DNA from: Paraliobacillus ryukyuensis
Lineage (GTDB): Bacteria > Bacillota > Bacilli > Bacillales > Amphibacillaceae
DNA: 64,000 nucleotides
Direction: 5' to 3'
Assembly: GCF_003315295.1 (NCBI RefSeq)
Contig: NZ_QNRI01000008.1
Coordinates: forward strand, 62,001-126,000
The position numbers and the translations under genes were made by a program. The notes under the pieces are model-generated. The model searched no databases. It had not been told where the DNA came from and worked only from the letters and a program-made list of their open reading frames with translations. Positions 36,290-45,966 of the stretch are shown here, piece by piece (the first letter of the stretch is position 1; the number at the start of each line of letters is the position of its first letter).

Positions 36290-39200
36290 ATGAACGAGCC
36301 ATTTGTTTTAGGATTAGATATAGGGATTGGTTCGGTGGGTTGGGGAATGATTGATAAAGACCAAAATATCATTGATGCTGGCGTTCGATTGTTCCCTGAA
36401 GCAGACAAGAGTTTTAATGAGAGTCGACGTAGTTTTCGTGGGGCAAGAAGGTTATTAAGAAGAAGGAAGCATCGTATTGAAAGAGTGTATCAATTATTGG
36501 ATAGACACGAAATATGGGATAAAGGAACGAAAGTAGATCATCATAGTGATAATGTAACTCCGTATCACATTCGTATGAAAGGTTTAACAGAACCTTTAAC
36601 AAACAAAGAATTGACCATAGCCCTAACCCATTTAGCTAAACGAAGAGGAATACATAATATAAATGTAATTGATGAAGAAGATCAAGGAAATGAATTGTCT
36701 ACCTATGAGCAAATTAGACAAAATCAAACCTTACTGGAAACGAAATATGTCTGTGAGGTGCAAGTTGAAAGATTAGAAACTGAAGGAGAAATCAGAGGGC
36801 ATAGAAATAGATTTAAAACTTCTGATTATGTAAAAGAAGCAAGACAAATACTAGAAACACAACAACAATCTAACGAAAAAGTAACGGATGAGCTGATTGA
36901 AAGTTATATTGATTTGTTAGAAAAAAGACGTGAATATTTCGATGGGCCAGGGTATGGCAGTGAATATGGTTGGGAGCAAGATATAAAGAAATGGTATGAA
37001 AAGATGATGGGAAAATGTAGTTATTTTCCTGACGAATTAAGAGTTGTTAAAGAATCTCATTCTGCACAATTATTTAATCTATTAAACGATTTAAATAATC
37101 TTACTCTGAATCGAGAAGAAAACACGAAATTAACGCAAGAAGAGAAAGAATTAATCATTCATAATCTTTTTAAACAAAATAAAACTGTTTCGTTAAAAAA
37201 AATAGCTAAGATATTAGGAGTTAGTGAAGACGATATTAAAAGTTTTCGAGTTGATACAAAAGGTAAACCTCTATTTACATCTTTATCAACTTATTTTGAA
37301 GTGAAAAAAATCACCAATAAACCAGCGATACTTGAAGATCGAGAAGTCTTAGACCAGATTGCAGAGCTAATTACGGTTTATCAATCTAAACAAGATATAC
37401 AACAAGCACTTGAACAAAATAACTTACCTTTAAACGATGAAGAACTGGATCAATTAAGCGAATTGAATTTTAATGGTACACATTCATTAAGTTTGCGTAT
37501 GATCAATGAACTTTTACCAGATCTCTGGAGTTCTGCAAAAAATCAAATGCAGTTAATCACGGAAAAAGGGTACAAACCAAAAGACGTTGATTATGAACAA
37601 AAGAAATATATCCCTTATTATCAAATTGATGATTATATCCTTTCCCCCGTAGTCAAACGTTCATTTAAGCAAACCGTGCGCATCATTAATGAAGTCATCA
37701 AAAAATATGGGACCCCAACTGAAATTGTTGTCGAATTAGCAAGAGAAAAAAATAGTGATGACAAAAAGAAATTTTTAAAAGAATTAAATAAGAAAAATGC
37801 CTCTATTAATAAGCAAGTAAAAGAAAAATTAGATACGTTGGATGTGAATCCATCAAAAGGCTTATTTAATATGCTTCGATTGTGGCATTTGCAAGATGGG
37901 AATTGTATGTATTCTCTTAAAGAAATCCCAATTAATGATTTGATGGAAAATCCGCAAAACTTTGAGATTGATCACATTATCCCAAGATCTGTATCGTTTG
38001 ATGATTCTCAGAATAACAAAGTGTTAGTACGAAAAGAGGAAAATCAGAAGAAGGGGAATCTTACACCGTTTCAATATTTTCAGTCCAATAAAGCAACAGT
38101 AAGTTATGAAAAATTCAAAGCACATGTTTTACAATTAGCTAAGACATCACAAAAGATGTCTCGCAAAAAGAAAGAATATTTACTAGAAGAAAGAGACATA
38201 AATAAATTTAATGTACAAAAAGATTTTATTAATCGAAATTTAGTAGATACTAGATATGCAACAAGAGAAATTTTAAATACATTACAACAATTTTTCTATG
38301 CCAATAATCAAGCTGTGAAAGTTAAATCTGTTAATGGCGGATTCACGAACTACCTACGAAAACTGTGGGATTTTAACAAAGATCGTGGAGCAGATTATAA
38401 ACACCATGCGGAAGATGCTTTAATTGTTGCGATGGCGAACTATATATTCGAATATAAGGATGCATTCAAAGCAGATCATTTGATTTATGCGAATGACAAC
38501 ATGATTGATACAGAAACAGGTGAGATACTGACTGAAAAACAATTTAATGCAGCATTTACCGAAAAAATCCACAAAATTAAAGCCGTAAAAAATTATAAGG
38601 GTTATAAGTATTCTCATAAGGTAGATATGAAGCCGAATCGACAGTTGATGAACGATACGCTTTTCTCTACAAGAGAAAAGGATAACAAAGAATATGTGGT
38701 CAATAAAATAAAAGATATCTACAATCCTGATAATGAAAAGCTAAAGAAAATCATGACAAAATCTCCCGAAGATCTATTAATGTATCAACATGATAGAAAG
38801 ACTTTTGAAAATCTAAAGTCTATCTTTGAACAGTATAGTGAGGCGAAAAACCCCTTATATCAATATTATAAAGAGACTGAGCAACATTTCACAAAGTATA
38901 GTAAAAAAGGAAATGGTCCAGTTGTTAAATCGATAAAATATTTAGGTAATGCAGTTAATGAGCACCATGATTTATCTAATAAATACAATCCGAAAAATAA
39001 AAAGGTAATCACACTTTCTATAAAGCCTTTTAGAATGGACGTTTATTATGAAGATGGTTTATATAAATTTATCACAGTTCGCTACAATGATCTTAAAGAA
39101 ATGAAGAATAGTTATGAAATTGATAATAAAAGATACGAGGACAAATTAAAAACTAGGAAGATTAAATCAAAAGATAATTTCTTGTTTAGTCTTTATAAAA

Positions 39201-39451
39201 ATGATTTGATGAATTTTAATGACGAAGAATTAAGGTTAATAGGAGTAAATGCTGAGAAGCGTAATACGATAGAAGTTAATACGGTTACTTACGATTATAA
39301 AGATTATTGTGATAGGAATAATATAAAAACAAATAGACTTAAAAAAACAATATCAAAAAACACAAAAAACTTTTCTAAATTAGCAACCGATGTATTAGGA
39401 AATAAATATTTAGTGGAAAATGAAAAGCTAAAGCTCAAATTTGAAAAGTAG
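36290..39451 (+). CDS. cas9: Type II-A CRISPR-associated endonuclease Cas9 (compact, SaCas9-like)
   Basis: RNA-guided DNA endonuclease of 1053 aa, the same length as S. aureus Cas9. RuvC-I LGLDIGIGSVGWG with D10, Arg-rich bridge helix (residues about 45-66), RuvC-II VVELAREKN with E482, HNH motif IDHIIPRSVSFDD with H562, RuvC-III HHAEDALIVA with H706 and D709: all catalytic residues are present. The PAM-contact region keeps the SaCas9 R1015 equivalent (R1016) and N985 (N987), but N986 is Ala988 and R991 is Thr993. GGAGG ribosome site. Followed by cas1 17 bp later. Confidence 0.97.
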   Translation: MNEPFVLGLDIGIGSVGWGMIDKDQNIIDAGVRLFPEADKSFNESRRSFRGARRLLRRRKHRIERVYQLLDRHEIWDKGTKVDHHSDNVTPYHIRMKGLTEPLTNKELTIALTHLAKRRGIHNINVIDEEDQGNELSTYEQIRQNQTLLETKYVCEVQVERLETEGEIRGHRNRFKTSDYVKEARQILETQQQSNEKVTDELIESYIDLLEKRREYFDGPGYGSEYGWEQDIKKWYEKMMGKCSYFPDELRVVKESHSAQLFNLLNDLNNLTLNREENTKLTQEEKELIIHNLFKQNKTVSLKKIAKILGVSEDDIKSFRVDTKGKPLFTSLSTYFEVKKITNKPAILEDREVLDQIAELITVYQSKQDIQQALEQNNLPLNDEELDQLSELNFNGTHSLSLRMINELLPDLWSSAKNQMQLITEKGYKPKDVDYEQKKYIPYYQIDDYILSPVVKRSFKQTVRIINEVIKKYGTPTEIVVELAREKNSDDKKKFLKELNKKNASINKQVKEKLDTLDVNPSKGLFNMLRLWHLQDGNCMYSLKEIPINDLMENPQNFEIDHIIPRSVSFDDSQNNKVLVRKEENQKKGNLTPFQYFQSNKATVSYEKFKAHVLQLAKTSQKMSRKKKEYLLEERDINKFNVQKDFINRNLVDTRYATREILNTLQQFFYANNQAVKVKSVNGGFTNYLRKLWDFNKDRGADYKHHAEDALIVAMANYIFEYKDAFKADHLIYANDNMIDTETGEILTEKQFNAAFTEKIHKIKAVKNYKGYKYSHKVDMKPNRQLMNDTLFSTREKDNKEYVVNKIKDIYNPDNEKLKKIMTKSPEDLLMYQHDRKTFENLKSIFEQYSEAKNPLYQYYKETEQHFTKYSKKGNGPVVKSIKYLGNAVNEHHDLSNKYNPKNKKVITLSIKPFRMDVYYEDGLYKFITVRYNDLKEMKNSYEIDNKRYEDKLKTRKIKSKDNFLFSLYKNDLMNFNDEELRLIGVNAEKRNTIEVNTVTYDYKDYCDRNNIKTNRLKKTISKNTKNFSKLATDVLGNKYLVENEKLKLKFEK

Positions 39452-39468
39452 AAAGGGGGATGGAACCT

Positions 39469-40374
39469 TTGGGATGGAGAATTATTCATATTTCAAATGT
39501 TGACCAGCTATCATTACAATTAGACAACTTGAAAGTGAAAAAAGCAGATGATGAAGTTAGAGTGCCATTAAGAGATATTTTTGCCATTGTTATTGAAGAT
39601 CTAACGTGTAAACTTACTAGTCGTTTAATGATTGAGTTATCAAAAAATAATATCCTTGTATTGTTGTGTAATCAAAAATATTTACCCGAATGCATTGTTC
39701 AACCAGTCTCTGGCCATGCACTACAATATCGTCAAATGGTAAAACAATTGAATTGGGGAACTGATTTGAAAGCTGATTTGTGGAAAAAGATTATTCAAAA
39801 AAAGATATTAAATCAAGCAGAAGTGATGAAAAGAAATGATATAGAGAAAAACCGTGTTTTTAAGCTGAAAGAACTGGCTACGAATGTTGAAACTGAAGAT
39901 AAGAGTAATATGGAAGGACAAGCTGCAAGGATTTATTTCAATAGTTTTTTTGATGAGAATTATACAAGAAGTAATCCAAATTATATCGAAAATGCAGCTC
40001 TTGATTACGGTTATGCTATCGTTCATTCAGCTATTGCTCGAACTGTAGTTGCTAAAGGGTTGATTTCAGGGCTTGGGATTTTTCATAAAGGTGAAAGGAA
40101 TCCGCATAATTTAGCTTCAGACATCATAGAACCTTTTAGACCGATAATCGATTATTTTGTAGTGAAACAACCACCTGAAGGTTATTTATCTAAAGATTAT
40201 CGGATCCAACTCATTAATTTGTTACATGCCAAAGTAGTAATTAATTCGAAGTTACAAACATTAATTAGATCAATAGAAATTTGTATCGACTCCTTTTTAG
40301 AATATTTTGAGACCGGTAAATCTGAGAAGATCCAATTACCAAGTTTAGACAAAATCGTATTGTATGAGTCTTAG
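39469..40374 (+). CDS. cas1: CRISPR-associated integrase Cas1 (type II)
   Basis: Spacer-acquisition integrase. The usual type II N-terminus MGWR appears only if TTG 39469 is the start; it lies 9 nt after AAAGGGGG, while the ATG at 39460 is immediately next to it. That gives 301 aa. Metal-binding residues are seen as Glu in NMEGQAARIYF, His in FHKGERNPHNLASD, and Asp/Glu in the latter. It overlaps cas2 by 11 bp. Confidence 0.95.
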   Translation: MGWRIIHISNVDQLSLQLDNLKVKKADDEVRVPLRDIFAIVIEDLTCKLTSRLMIELSKNNILVLLCNQKYLPECIVQPVSGHALQYRQMVKQLNWGTDLKADLWKKIIQKKILNQAEVMKRNDIEKNRVFKLKELATNVETEDKSNMEGQAARIYFNSFFDENYTRSNPNYIENAALDYGYAIVHSAIARTVVAKGLISGLGIFHKGERNPHNLASDIIEPFRPIIDYFVVKQPPEGYLSKDYRIQLINLLHAKVVINSKLQTLIRSIEICIDSFLEYFETGKSEKIQLPSLDKIVLYES

Positions 40375-40687
40375 ATTTGTGAGAGTAATGATCATGTTCG
40401 ATTTACCGGTAGAAACAAAAACGCAGCGGAGAACGTACTCAAAATTTCGAAAAGAGCTAATTAGGCATGGCTTTTTAATGATGCAATATTCGATTTATGT
40501 TAAATCTTGTTTGAACAAAGAAGCAGCAGAGGGAACAGTTAATTTGGTAAAGCGCTTTTTACCACGTGATGGACATGTGCGCTCTATCATTATAACGGAG
40601 AAACAATTTGAGAAAATGAACATACTAGTTGGCGAAGAAGATAGAAACATAAGTATTCTGGGAGATAATAGAACAATTGAATTCTAG
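40364..40687 (+). CDS. cas2: CRISPR-associated protein Cas2
   Basis: 107 aa ferredoxin-like fold protein that bridges Cas1 dimers. VMIMFDLPVETKTQRRTYSK has the conserved Asp near residue 13 and the usual Arg/Lys helix; HGFLMMQYSIYVK is the second conserved block. Start overlaps cas1; csn2 follows 11 bp later. Confidence 0.95.
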   Translation: MSLRFVRVMIMFDLPVETKTQRRTYSKFRKELIRHGFLMMQYSIYVKSCLNKEAAEGTVNLVKRFLPRDGHVRSIIITEKQFEKMNILVGEEDRNISILGDNRTIEF

Positions 40688-40698
40688 GTGGTGTAAGC

Positions 40699-41709
40699 AT
40701 GGATTTTCAATTATTGGTTAAGAAAGATTATGAGGAATATGAGATAAATATTAGTCAGTATAGTTCCTTATTCGTAAATCACACTACGGATGAAAGGTCA
40801 CTTATTCAGCCAATCATTGAGTATTTCCAACCAAGAAGCAAAATGAAAAATGAATTAAAAGTGATAGACCTTGAGAATGACGAAGAATTATCCACTGCTC
40901 GATTTCAAGCTATTACGTTTTCAAATGATTTGCTGTTAGAAGAAACAAAACTAGGTTCTAAGTCTTTATTGAAAGGACAAGTTAAACAAAGTTTTTTAAA
41001 CAATGTAGAAGCTGACGGTTATATCAATAATATTAATATCTTATTAGAAGATCTAGTGGATAATTCCATTGCAGAACTTCCAGTAAAACCAAAGCTTTTG
41101 ACGTATGATTCGATCATTAAATTGCTGGAGATAGATATGGGACAAAATATGGTAGGAGAAACCAATCAATTTATATACCAAAACAAATTATTATTGCCGA
41201 TATTAGGTCGACATTTGCGTAATAATTTAAAGCAACCAGGTATTATATATTTTTTCTATCCGGAAACCTATTTAAGTCCAAAAGAACAAATTGAAATGTA
41301 TGAATTATTACAAATTTTTAGTGAAACTATCCCAGTATTTGTTATTACCAAATCAAAACAATTCTTAACGAAACAAATGTCTGGAATGAATTATTTTATT
41401 AAAAATAAGCAAATGTTTAATCCTAAATTTATTGAAGATCTAGAGTGGAATTGTCCTGTGAACTTTGAGTATGAAGATCTTAAACAAAGTGTGATGAATA
41501 TTCTCTTTAAATATGCTGATGTATTGGAATTAGAACCTGAACTTTCAAATTTCACTGATGCAGATGTTATATTATTTCAATCGATTGATTTGTATGTGTT
41601 TACGTCATTAATGTATAAAATGAAGTTTAAATTTTCAATAAATCTTGATAAAGATAAAATGTACACACCAGTTTACAATTTTATATTAGAACTTTATGAA
41701 AAAATTTGA
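40699..41709 (+). CDS. csn2: Type II-A adaptation protein Csn2, long form
   Basis: 336 aa, longer than the approximately 220-aa Csn2 of S. pyogenes, and similar in size to the long St/Sa-type. It is positioned exactly as csn2, after cas2 and before the array. Csn2 forms DNA-end-binding rings in spacer acquisition. The P-loop-like region SKSLLKGQVKQSF (near residue 95) and the C-terminal helical part fit the family. Assignment relies on locus and length more than on motifs. Its last codons carry the likely crRNA promoter. Confidence 0.85.
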   Translation: MDFQLLVKKDYEEYEINISQYSSLFVNHTTDERSLIQPIIEYFQPRSKMKNELKVIDLENDEELSTARFQAITFSNDLLLEETKLGSKSLLKGQVKQSFLNNVEADGYINNINILLEDLVDNSIAELPVKPKLLTYDSIIKLLEIDMGQNMVGETNQFIYQNKLLLPILGRHLRNNLKQPGIIYFFYPETYLSPKEQIEMYELLQIFSETIPVFVITKSKQFLTKQMSGMNYFIKNKQMFNPKFIEDLEWNCPVNFEYEDLKQSVMNILFKYADVLELEPELSNFTDADVILFQSIDLYVFTSLMYKMKFKFSINLDKDKMYTPVYNFILELYEKI

Positions 41710-41726
41710 TATATTTTCATTAGAGG
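41672..41726 (+). promoter_or_regulatory. Candidate crRNA promoter and minimal leader, inside the csn2 end
   Basis: TTTACA (41672-41677), 17-nt spacer, TATGAA (41695-41700) lie within the last csn2 codons, predicting transcription from about 41707. Only 17 nt separate the csn2 stop from repeat 1, and they end CATTAGAG, close to the ATTTGAG leader-anchoring sequence known from type II-A systems. Confidence 0.6.
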
Positions 41727-42013
41727 TTTTAGTACTCTGTGTTTTTAGGTAGTAATGAGACATCAAAAAAGAAGATATTACCGCCGAACAAGTTTTAGTA
41801 CTCTGTGTTTTTAGGTAGTAATGAGACTAAATTTCGTAGTTTGCTTTAACAACCATAGTTTTAGTACTCTGTGTTTTTAGGTAGTAATGAGACCTCATAC
41901 CTAAGCATCAACATTCAAACGAGTTTTAGTACTCTGTGTTTTTAGGTAGTAATGAGACTAAATCACGTCAGATGTCATTTGTTATGGGTTTTAGTACTCT
42001 GTGTAATGAGTCT
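41727..42013 (+). CRISPR. Type II-A CRISPR array, 4 intact repeats plus a partly deleted terminal repeat
   Basis: Repeats of 36 nt, identical to one another, starting GTTTTAGTACTCTGTG and ending GGTAGTAATGAGAC, at 41727-41762, 41793-41828, 41859-41894 and 41924-41959. Spacers are 30, 30, 29 and 29 nt (41763-41792, 41829-41858, 41895-41923, 41960-41988). The fifth repeat (41989-42013) lacks 11 internal bases (TTTTTAGGTAG) and has one further change. The repeat is very like that of S. aureus type II-A. Orientation follows the tracrRNA match: transcription is left to right. Confidence 0.97.
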
Positions 42014-42054
42014 TAACTTTCCCACACCGCAATAAGAGTTGACAAACCACCTTA

Positions 42055-42340
42055 TTAAAAATAAAAATGGGTAAGGTCAGTGGCGCCCTTACCCATTATC
42101 TGTTTGCTGGATAACAATGAATTGATAATGATGGATGAATAATCGTCGATGTTATCTGAATGGCTAATTTCTAACCAATCGCTAGAAGAAGGATTATCTG
42201 TTTGTTGATCAAATTTACGTTTCCAATAATACATTTGATGAATATTAATATTTTCTTTACGGCACCAAGCAGCCATACTAAGGTCGCTTTCACTCCATTG
42301 ATCCATTCTTCTCTCCCATTCTAAACTGTTTATCTGACAT
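42055..42340 (-). pseudogene. IS66-family accessory protein TnpA, frameshifted and truncated
   Basis: QWSESDLSMAAWCRKENIN followed by HQMYYWKRKF is the helix-turn-helix start of IS66 Orf1 (TnpA). The natural start is probably ATG 42340 (MSDKQF), preceded by AAAGGAGG, but a frameshift after that separates it from the rest, which reads on from about 42320. The C-terminus is replaced by unrelated residues. TnpB and TnpC are absent. Confidence 0.7.
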
Positions 42341-42424
42341 AAAAAGCCTCCTTTGAGAATTAATCTATGAAGATTAGCTCATCTGGAGGCTAAGTTGCAT
42401 ACGTGTGTAGCATTTGACGCTTAC
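42071..42424. mobile_element. Remnant of an IS66-family insertion sequence
   Basis: The right end reads inward (minus strand from 42424) GTAAGCGTCAAATG, typical for IS66 termini, and the left end reads GTAAGGTCAGTGG from 42071; they match as GTAAG(C)GTCA. Only a tnpA fragment lies between. No 8-bp target duplication is visible. The left end also forms a hairpin, ATGGGTAAGG / CCTTACCCAT (42068-42097). Most of the element is deleted. Confidence 0.55.
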
Positions 42425-42428
42425 GATT

Positions 42429-44489
42429 TTAAAGTTTAAATTTAGAAATGCTCTCTTGCATCGTTTCAGCTAGCTCTGCTAATTCATGTGTAGAATTAGC
42501 TAGTTCTTGCATGGATGCTGTTTGTTCTTCTACTGATGCAGATGCTTCTTCTGCCCCCGCCGCATTTTGTTCTGCAATCGCAGAAAGGCTATCAATTAAA
42601 CTAATAAGTTCATTCTTTTTAACTAACATTCCTTGTCCGGATTCTGCTATGCTACTCATTGCTTTTTTCATGATTTCGATAGCATCCGCAATACCAACAA
42701 ATTTTGTATTAGTTAATTCAAGACTTTCTTCTTGTGAGTTTGTATTATCAACGACATGATTCATCGTCGTCACTGCATTTTCTGTTTTTGCTCTTAATTC
42801 TTGTATGATCTGAACGATATCTTCGGTAAACTCGTTTGATTGCTCGGCGAGCTTACGTACTTCATCAGCAACAACCGCAAAGCCTTTTCCTGCCTCACCA
42901 GCTCTAGCTGCTTCAATCGCTGCATTTAAAGCAAGAAGATTTGTTTGTTCAGAAATGCTTTTAATCATTTGACTAGCAGAAGAGATCTTTTCTGCACTTT
43001 GGTTTGTTGTTGTGATTATCTCTTTTATTTCTTCAATTGATTTCGCATTTACATTTGTTTTTTCAATTAGTTCTTTCAAGCTAGCTAATCCCTCATCTTT
43101 CAGAGCACTAACATTATCTGTTGATTCTACTAAACTTGAAACATATTGTTGATCTTTTTCAATTAAACCAGCTAAATCTTGAATTTGAGCAGCTCCTGCT
43201 TCTGTATCACTTGCTTGACTTGAAGCACCGGTTGCAATTTCATCAATTGTGGTTGCGACTTCATCTGCAGCTTTTACAGTTTGTTGACTTGTAGCCATTA
43301 ATTGCTGAGATGAGGCAGACACTTGATCTGAAATGTTACCAGTTGATTTGATTAGCTGTCCAAAGTTTTCACGCATGCGTTCTAGTGCATATGCAATTTT
43401 TCCGATTTCATCTTTTCTTTTTAGATACTTTTTAAAACGATCATCTTTTGTTTCCGTTAAATCATAATTAGCGAGTTTATCAATTTCATTAGAAACGCCT
43501 ATCAATGGTTTACTGAACGAATTACTTAAGAAATAGGTTGCTACTGTGCCAATGATTAAGAAAAATACAATGACAATGAGAAGGGTGTTTCTCAAATTAT
43601 TTAAACCAGACATTACTTCCTTTTCATCCATTTCGACGGTTAATACCCAGTTAGTACCATTAATAGGTGCATAACCAATTAAAGTGTCCACTCCGCCAAA
43701 GGAATGAGACCCAATGCCATTTTCTCCTTGACTAATATGTTCTTTAAATAATGTTGCTAATTCTGCTAATGCTGGGTCTACCTTTTGTTCTTCCCCAGTT
43801 TCTTCAGATAATTGTGCCATATATTCTGGATCTGCTAAATCCAGTAAATTAAGTTCATTTGCTACAAAGGTTGGATCCGAGTGATATTGATAAGTACCCG
43901 CATTATTAAAAATAAATGTTCTTGTGGATTGACCGCTATCTTCAGTAATAGATTCTGCAATGTCAGTAAGTTTATTTGCTGGTCGAGTTCCTGTAAGGAC
44001 TCCAACGATTTTGTCCTTTTGTTTGAGTGGCGTATAATAGATTAAATACGGTTCTTGTTCAATAATGGTTACGTCTGACACAACTGTATCGCCAGATAAT
44101 GCTTGATCATATTGGGGTGAACCTTCCATACTGAAATGTGCATTATCGCTATTGAATGTTTGAACCTCTGCGTTTGTGTCACCGACTGAAAAGGAATCAA
44201 ATCCTGTTCTAGCCGCTTCACTTTCAAAAAAAGCAATTTTCTCTTCTAAGGAAACGTCCTCATCTAAAACAATTGGATTGGCAGCTAAAGATTCCAGATA
44301 AAACTTTTGTTGTGCAAGGTATGATTCAACTAGTTTTGCTCCTTGTGCCGTAGTATTTGCTAACGCCTCGTTTGCATCATTACGAACGGTTGCAGAACTG
44401 TTGATAAAAGATAAAATACCTAAGCCTAAAACGGTAACTAAAATAAGTGTGCTAAAAAATAATAACATTCTTGTTTTGATTGATTTCAT
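42429..44489 (-). CDS. Methyl-accepting chemotaxis protein
   Basis: 686-aa transmembrane receptor. Helix 1 (residues about 9-29), large extracellular dCache-like sensor with NYY-type features (30-300), helix 2 ([19 protein letters not shown], about 302-322), HAMP, then the coiled-coil signalling domain with hairpin tip [20 protein letters not shown]. The ligand is unknown. It signals to CheA/CheW, so the organism is motile; fits with the FapA gene at the right end. Start ATG has a GAGG site. Confidence 0.93.
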   Translation of the reverse strand: MKSIKTRMLLFFSTLILVTVLGLGILSFINSSATVRNDANEALANTTAQGAKLVESYLAQQKFYLESLAANPIVLDEDVSLEEKIAFFESEAARTGFDSFSVGDTNAEVQTFNSDNAHFSMEGSPQYDQALSGDTVVSDVTIIEQEPYLIYYTPLKQKDKIVGVLTGTRPANKLTDIAESITEDSGQSTRTFIFNNAGTYQYHSDPTFVANELNLLDLADPEYMAQLSEETGEEQKVDPALAELATLFKEHISQGENGIGSHSFGGVDTLIGYAPINGTNWVLTVEMDEKEVMSGLNNLRNTLLIVIVFFLIIGTVATYFLSNSFSKPLIGVSNEIDKLANYDLTETKDDRFKKYLKRKDEIGKIAYALERMRENFGQLIKSTGNISDQVSASSQQLMATSQQTVKAADEVATTIDEIATGASSQASDTEAGAAQIQDLAGLIEKDQQYVSSLVESTDNVSALKDEGLASLKELIEKTNVNAKSIEEIKEIITTTNQSAEKISSASQMIKSISEQTNLLALNAAIEAARAGEAGKGFAVVADEVRKLAEQSNEFTEDIVQIIQELRAKTENAVTTMNHVVDNTNSQEESLELTNTKFVGIADAIEIMKKAMSSIAESGQGMLVKKNELISLIDSLSAIAEQNAAGAEEASASVEEQTASMQELANSTHELAELAETMQESISKFKL

Positions 44490-44696
44490 AATTTGTACCT
44501 CTTCTCTTTGTTGACTGGTAATATTACTTATATCGACATATTTTTACAAGAATAAATATTATTTAACATATTATTTCAATTTAAGAAATTATTTTTTCTT
44601 TTGTACGAAGAAATAGTTCTTGAAAATGACGCACAGTAAGATGAAATTGGGTAGGCGACTTGGTATCTGTCTTCTATCTTTTCAAATCAGTTGTAT

Positions 44697-45062
44697 TTAT
44701 TTCGCTAAATTATGCCATAGTTCGTAAAAATAATAGACTTCTTCCATAATAGCTTTATCATCCCGAGCAGCTATGCCACCTTTTATTCGAGACAATGTAC
44801 CATTTAGGTCAATAATATATTCTTTTTCTACACTAAACTGAATTCTGCGAACAATTTTTTTCCATGCAGCTTCTGCGTAATTAATATTTTTATTTGCTTT
44901 TTTCCAAGCTTTTTCTTTTACATTCGTTTCTATCTGATAAATCGATTCATACAACTGATCCTCTTTGCTTAGAGGTTGTTTTAGTAGTGAACCACTGTTC
45001 ATAACAAAAATAAATAATGCTAACGTGCATAAGGGGATAAAATATAAAAAGAATTTTTTCAC
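44697..45062 (-). CDS. DUF4363 protein (YdfR-like)
   Basis: 121 aa with one N-terminal membrane anchor (KKFFLYFIPLCTLALFIFVM) and a helical extracytoplasmic domain with Trp-containing segments (KAWKKANKNINYAEAAWKK). A GTG at 45062 follows GAGGTGA; the longer frame from 45122 runs inside the upstream gene. In Bacillus, DUF4363 genes pair with DUF421 genes (ydfR-ydfS), as here. Function unknown. Confidence 0.75.
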   Translation of the reverse strand: MKKFFLYFIPLCTLALFIFVMNSGSLLKQPLSKEDQLYESIYQIETNVKEKAWKKANKNINYAEAAWKKIVRRIQFSVEKEYIIDLNGTLSRIKGGIAARDDKAIMEEVYYFYELWHNLAK

Positions 45063-45081
45063 TGTATTCACCTCAAGTTTA

Positions 45082-45813
45082 TTAATAAGGTCCGTGATAA
45101 TCACCCATATCCGATTTTTCATTCACATTATCTTCGTATTTATCTATATATAGCTGATCGTTAGGTAAAATTAGAGCATAGAAGACTTGATGAACCTCTG
45201 TTATGCCTTGTGCTTGTAATTGCTGTAATAACCAATTTCGATCTTTTTTTCGCTGCTGTAAGTTTTGTTCAATTATGATGCCATCTTGAATGACTTCAGT
45301 TGATAAAGCACTCGGAGTGGTGTGAATGTTTAAATCTTTTGGCGTTACAGGAAGATATTCTGATTTTTGTAATACAGATAAATTACCGTTTATTTCTAAC
45401 ACGGCTAATTTGACCTGTGAAATATCAAAAATACCTCGGTCTCTAAGTAAGAGCATGATCTCACCAACTTTTATACGCATTTTCATCAAATTTTTTTCTA
45501 AGATTTTTCCATCCTCTATTACTACAGTGGGTTCTCCATCTAATACTTTACCTAAGTATCGATTTTTCACAGTGATAAATTGTAAAAGAAAGGTCAGCAG
45601 TCCATAACCTGATAAGCCTACCCAGTGTGCCCAAGCTTTTGATGAGAGATCTGTTGCTAGTGTGGCAGCAATGGAACCTATGGTAATGCCGTTAATGTAA
45701 TCGAAAAAAGACAATTGGCCAACTTCTTGTTTTCCGAGTAAACGAGTGTATATTAATAAACTGAAGAAAGATATAATAACTCTCACCAATACGACAAGTG
45801 CCTCATCGAACAT
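45082..45813 (-). CDS. DUF421 membrane protein (YetF/YdfS-like)
   Basis: 243 aa: three N-terminal helices with RLLGKQEVGQLSFFDYINGI (the conserved core), then a duplicated soluble domain (GEPTVVIEDGKILEKNLMKM; DIFDISQVKLAVLE-type). Member of the YetF family; first gene of the DUF421-DUF4363 pair. A second, shorter DUF421 gene is at 26420. Confidence 0.85.
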   Translation of the reverse strand: MFDEALVVLVRVIISFFSLLIYTRLLGKQEVGQLSFFDYINGITIGSIAATLATDLSSKAWAHWVGLSGYGLLTFLLQFITVKNRYLGKVLDGEPTVVIEDGKILEKNLMKMRIKVGEIMLLLRDRGIFDISQVKLAVLEINGNLSVLQKSEYLPVTPKDLNIHTTPSALSTEVIQDGIIIEQNLQQRKKDRNWLLQQLQAQGITEVHQVFYALILPNDQLYIDKYEDNVNEKSDMGDYHGPY

Positions 45814-45966
45814 GATTTACCTCCTCAACAAATACGTTTATTGTAGTATGGTCAAAAGTAGGAATTACTATTTCTATTGCTACTTTTCTAACCGTAAACT
45901 TTTATGAACGTAATTGTTTATTGGGCATACTCTAATAGAGATGAAAAAGCAAAGAGGAGTGTGAAT

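Noticed and set aside
36290-41709. Type II-C classification
   Set aside because: A fourth cas gene in the csn2 position, and a SaCas9-like Cas9 and repeat, favour type II-A.
42063-42432. Intact IS66 element with target duplication
   Set aside because: Only a frameshifted tnpA fragment is present and the 8-bp flanks differ.
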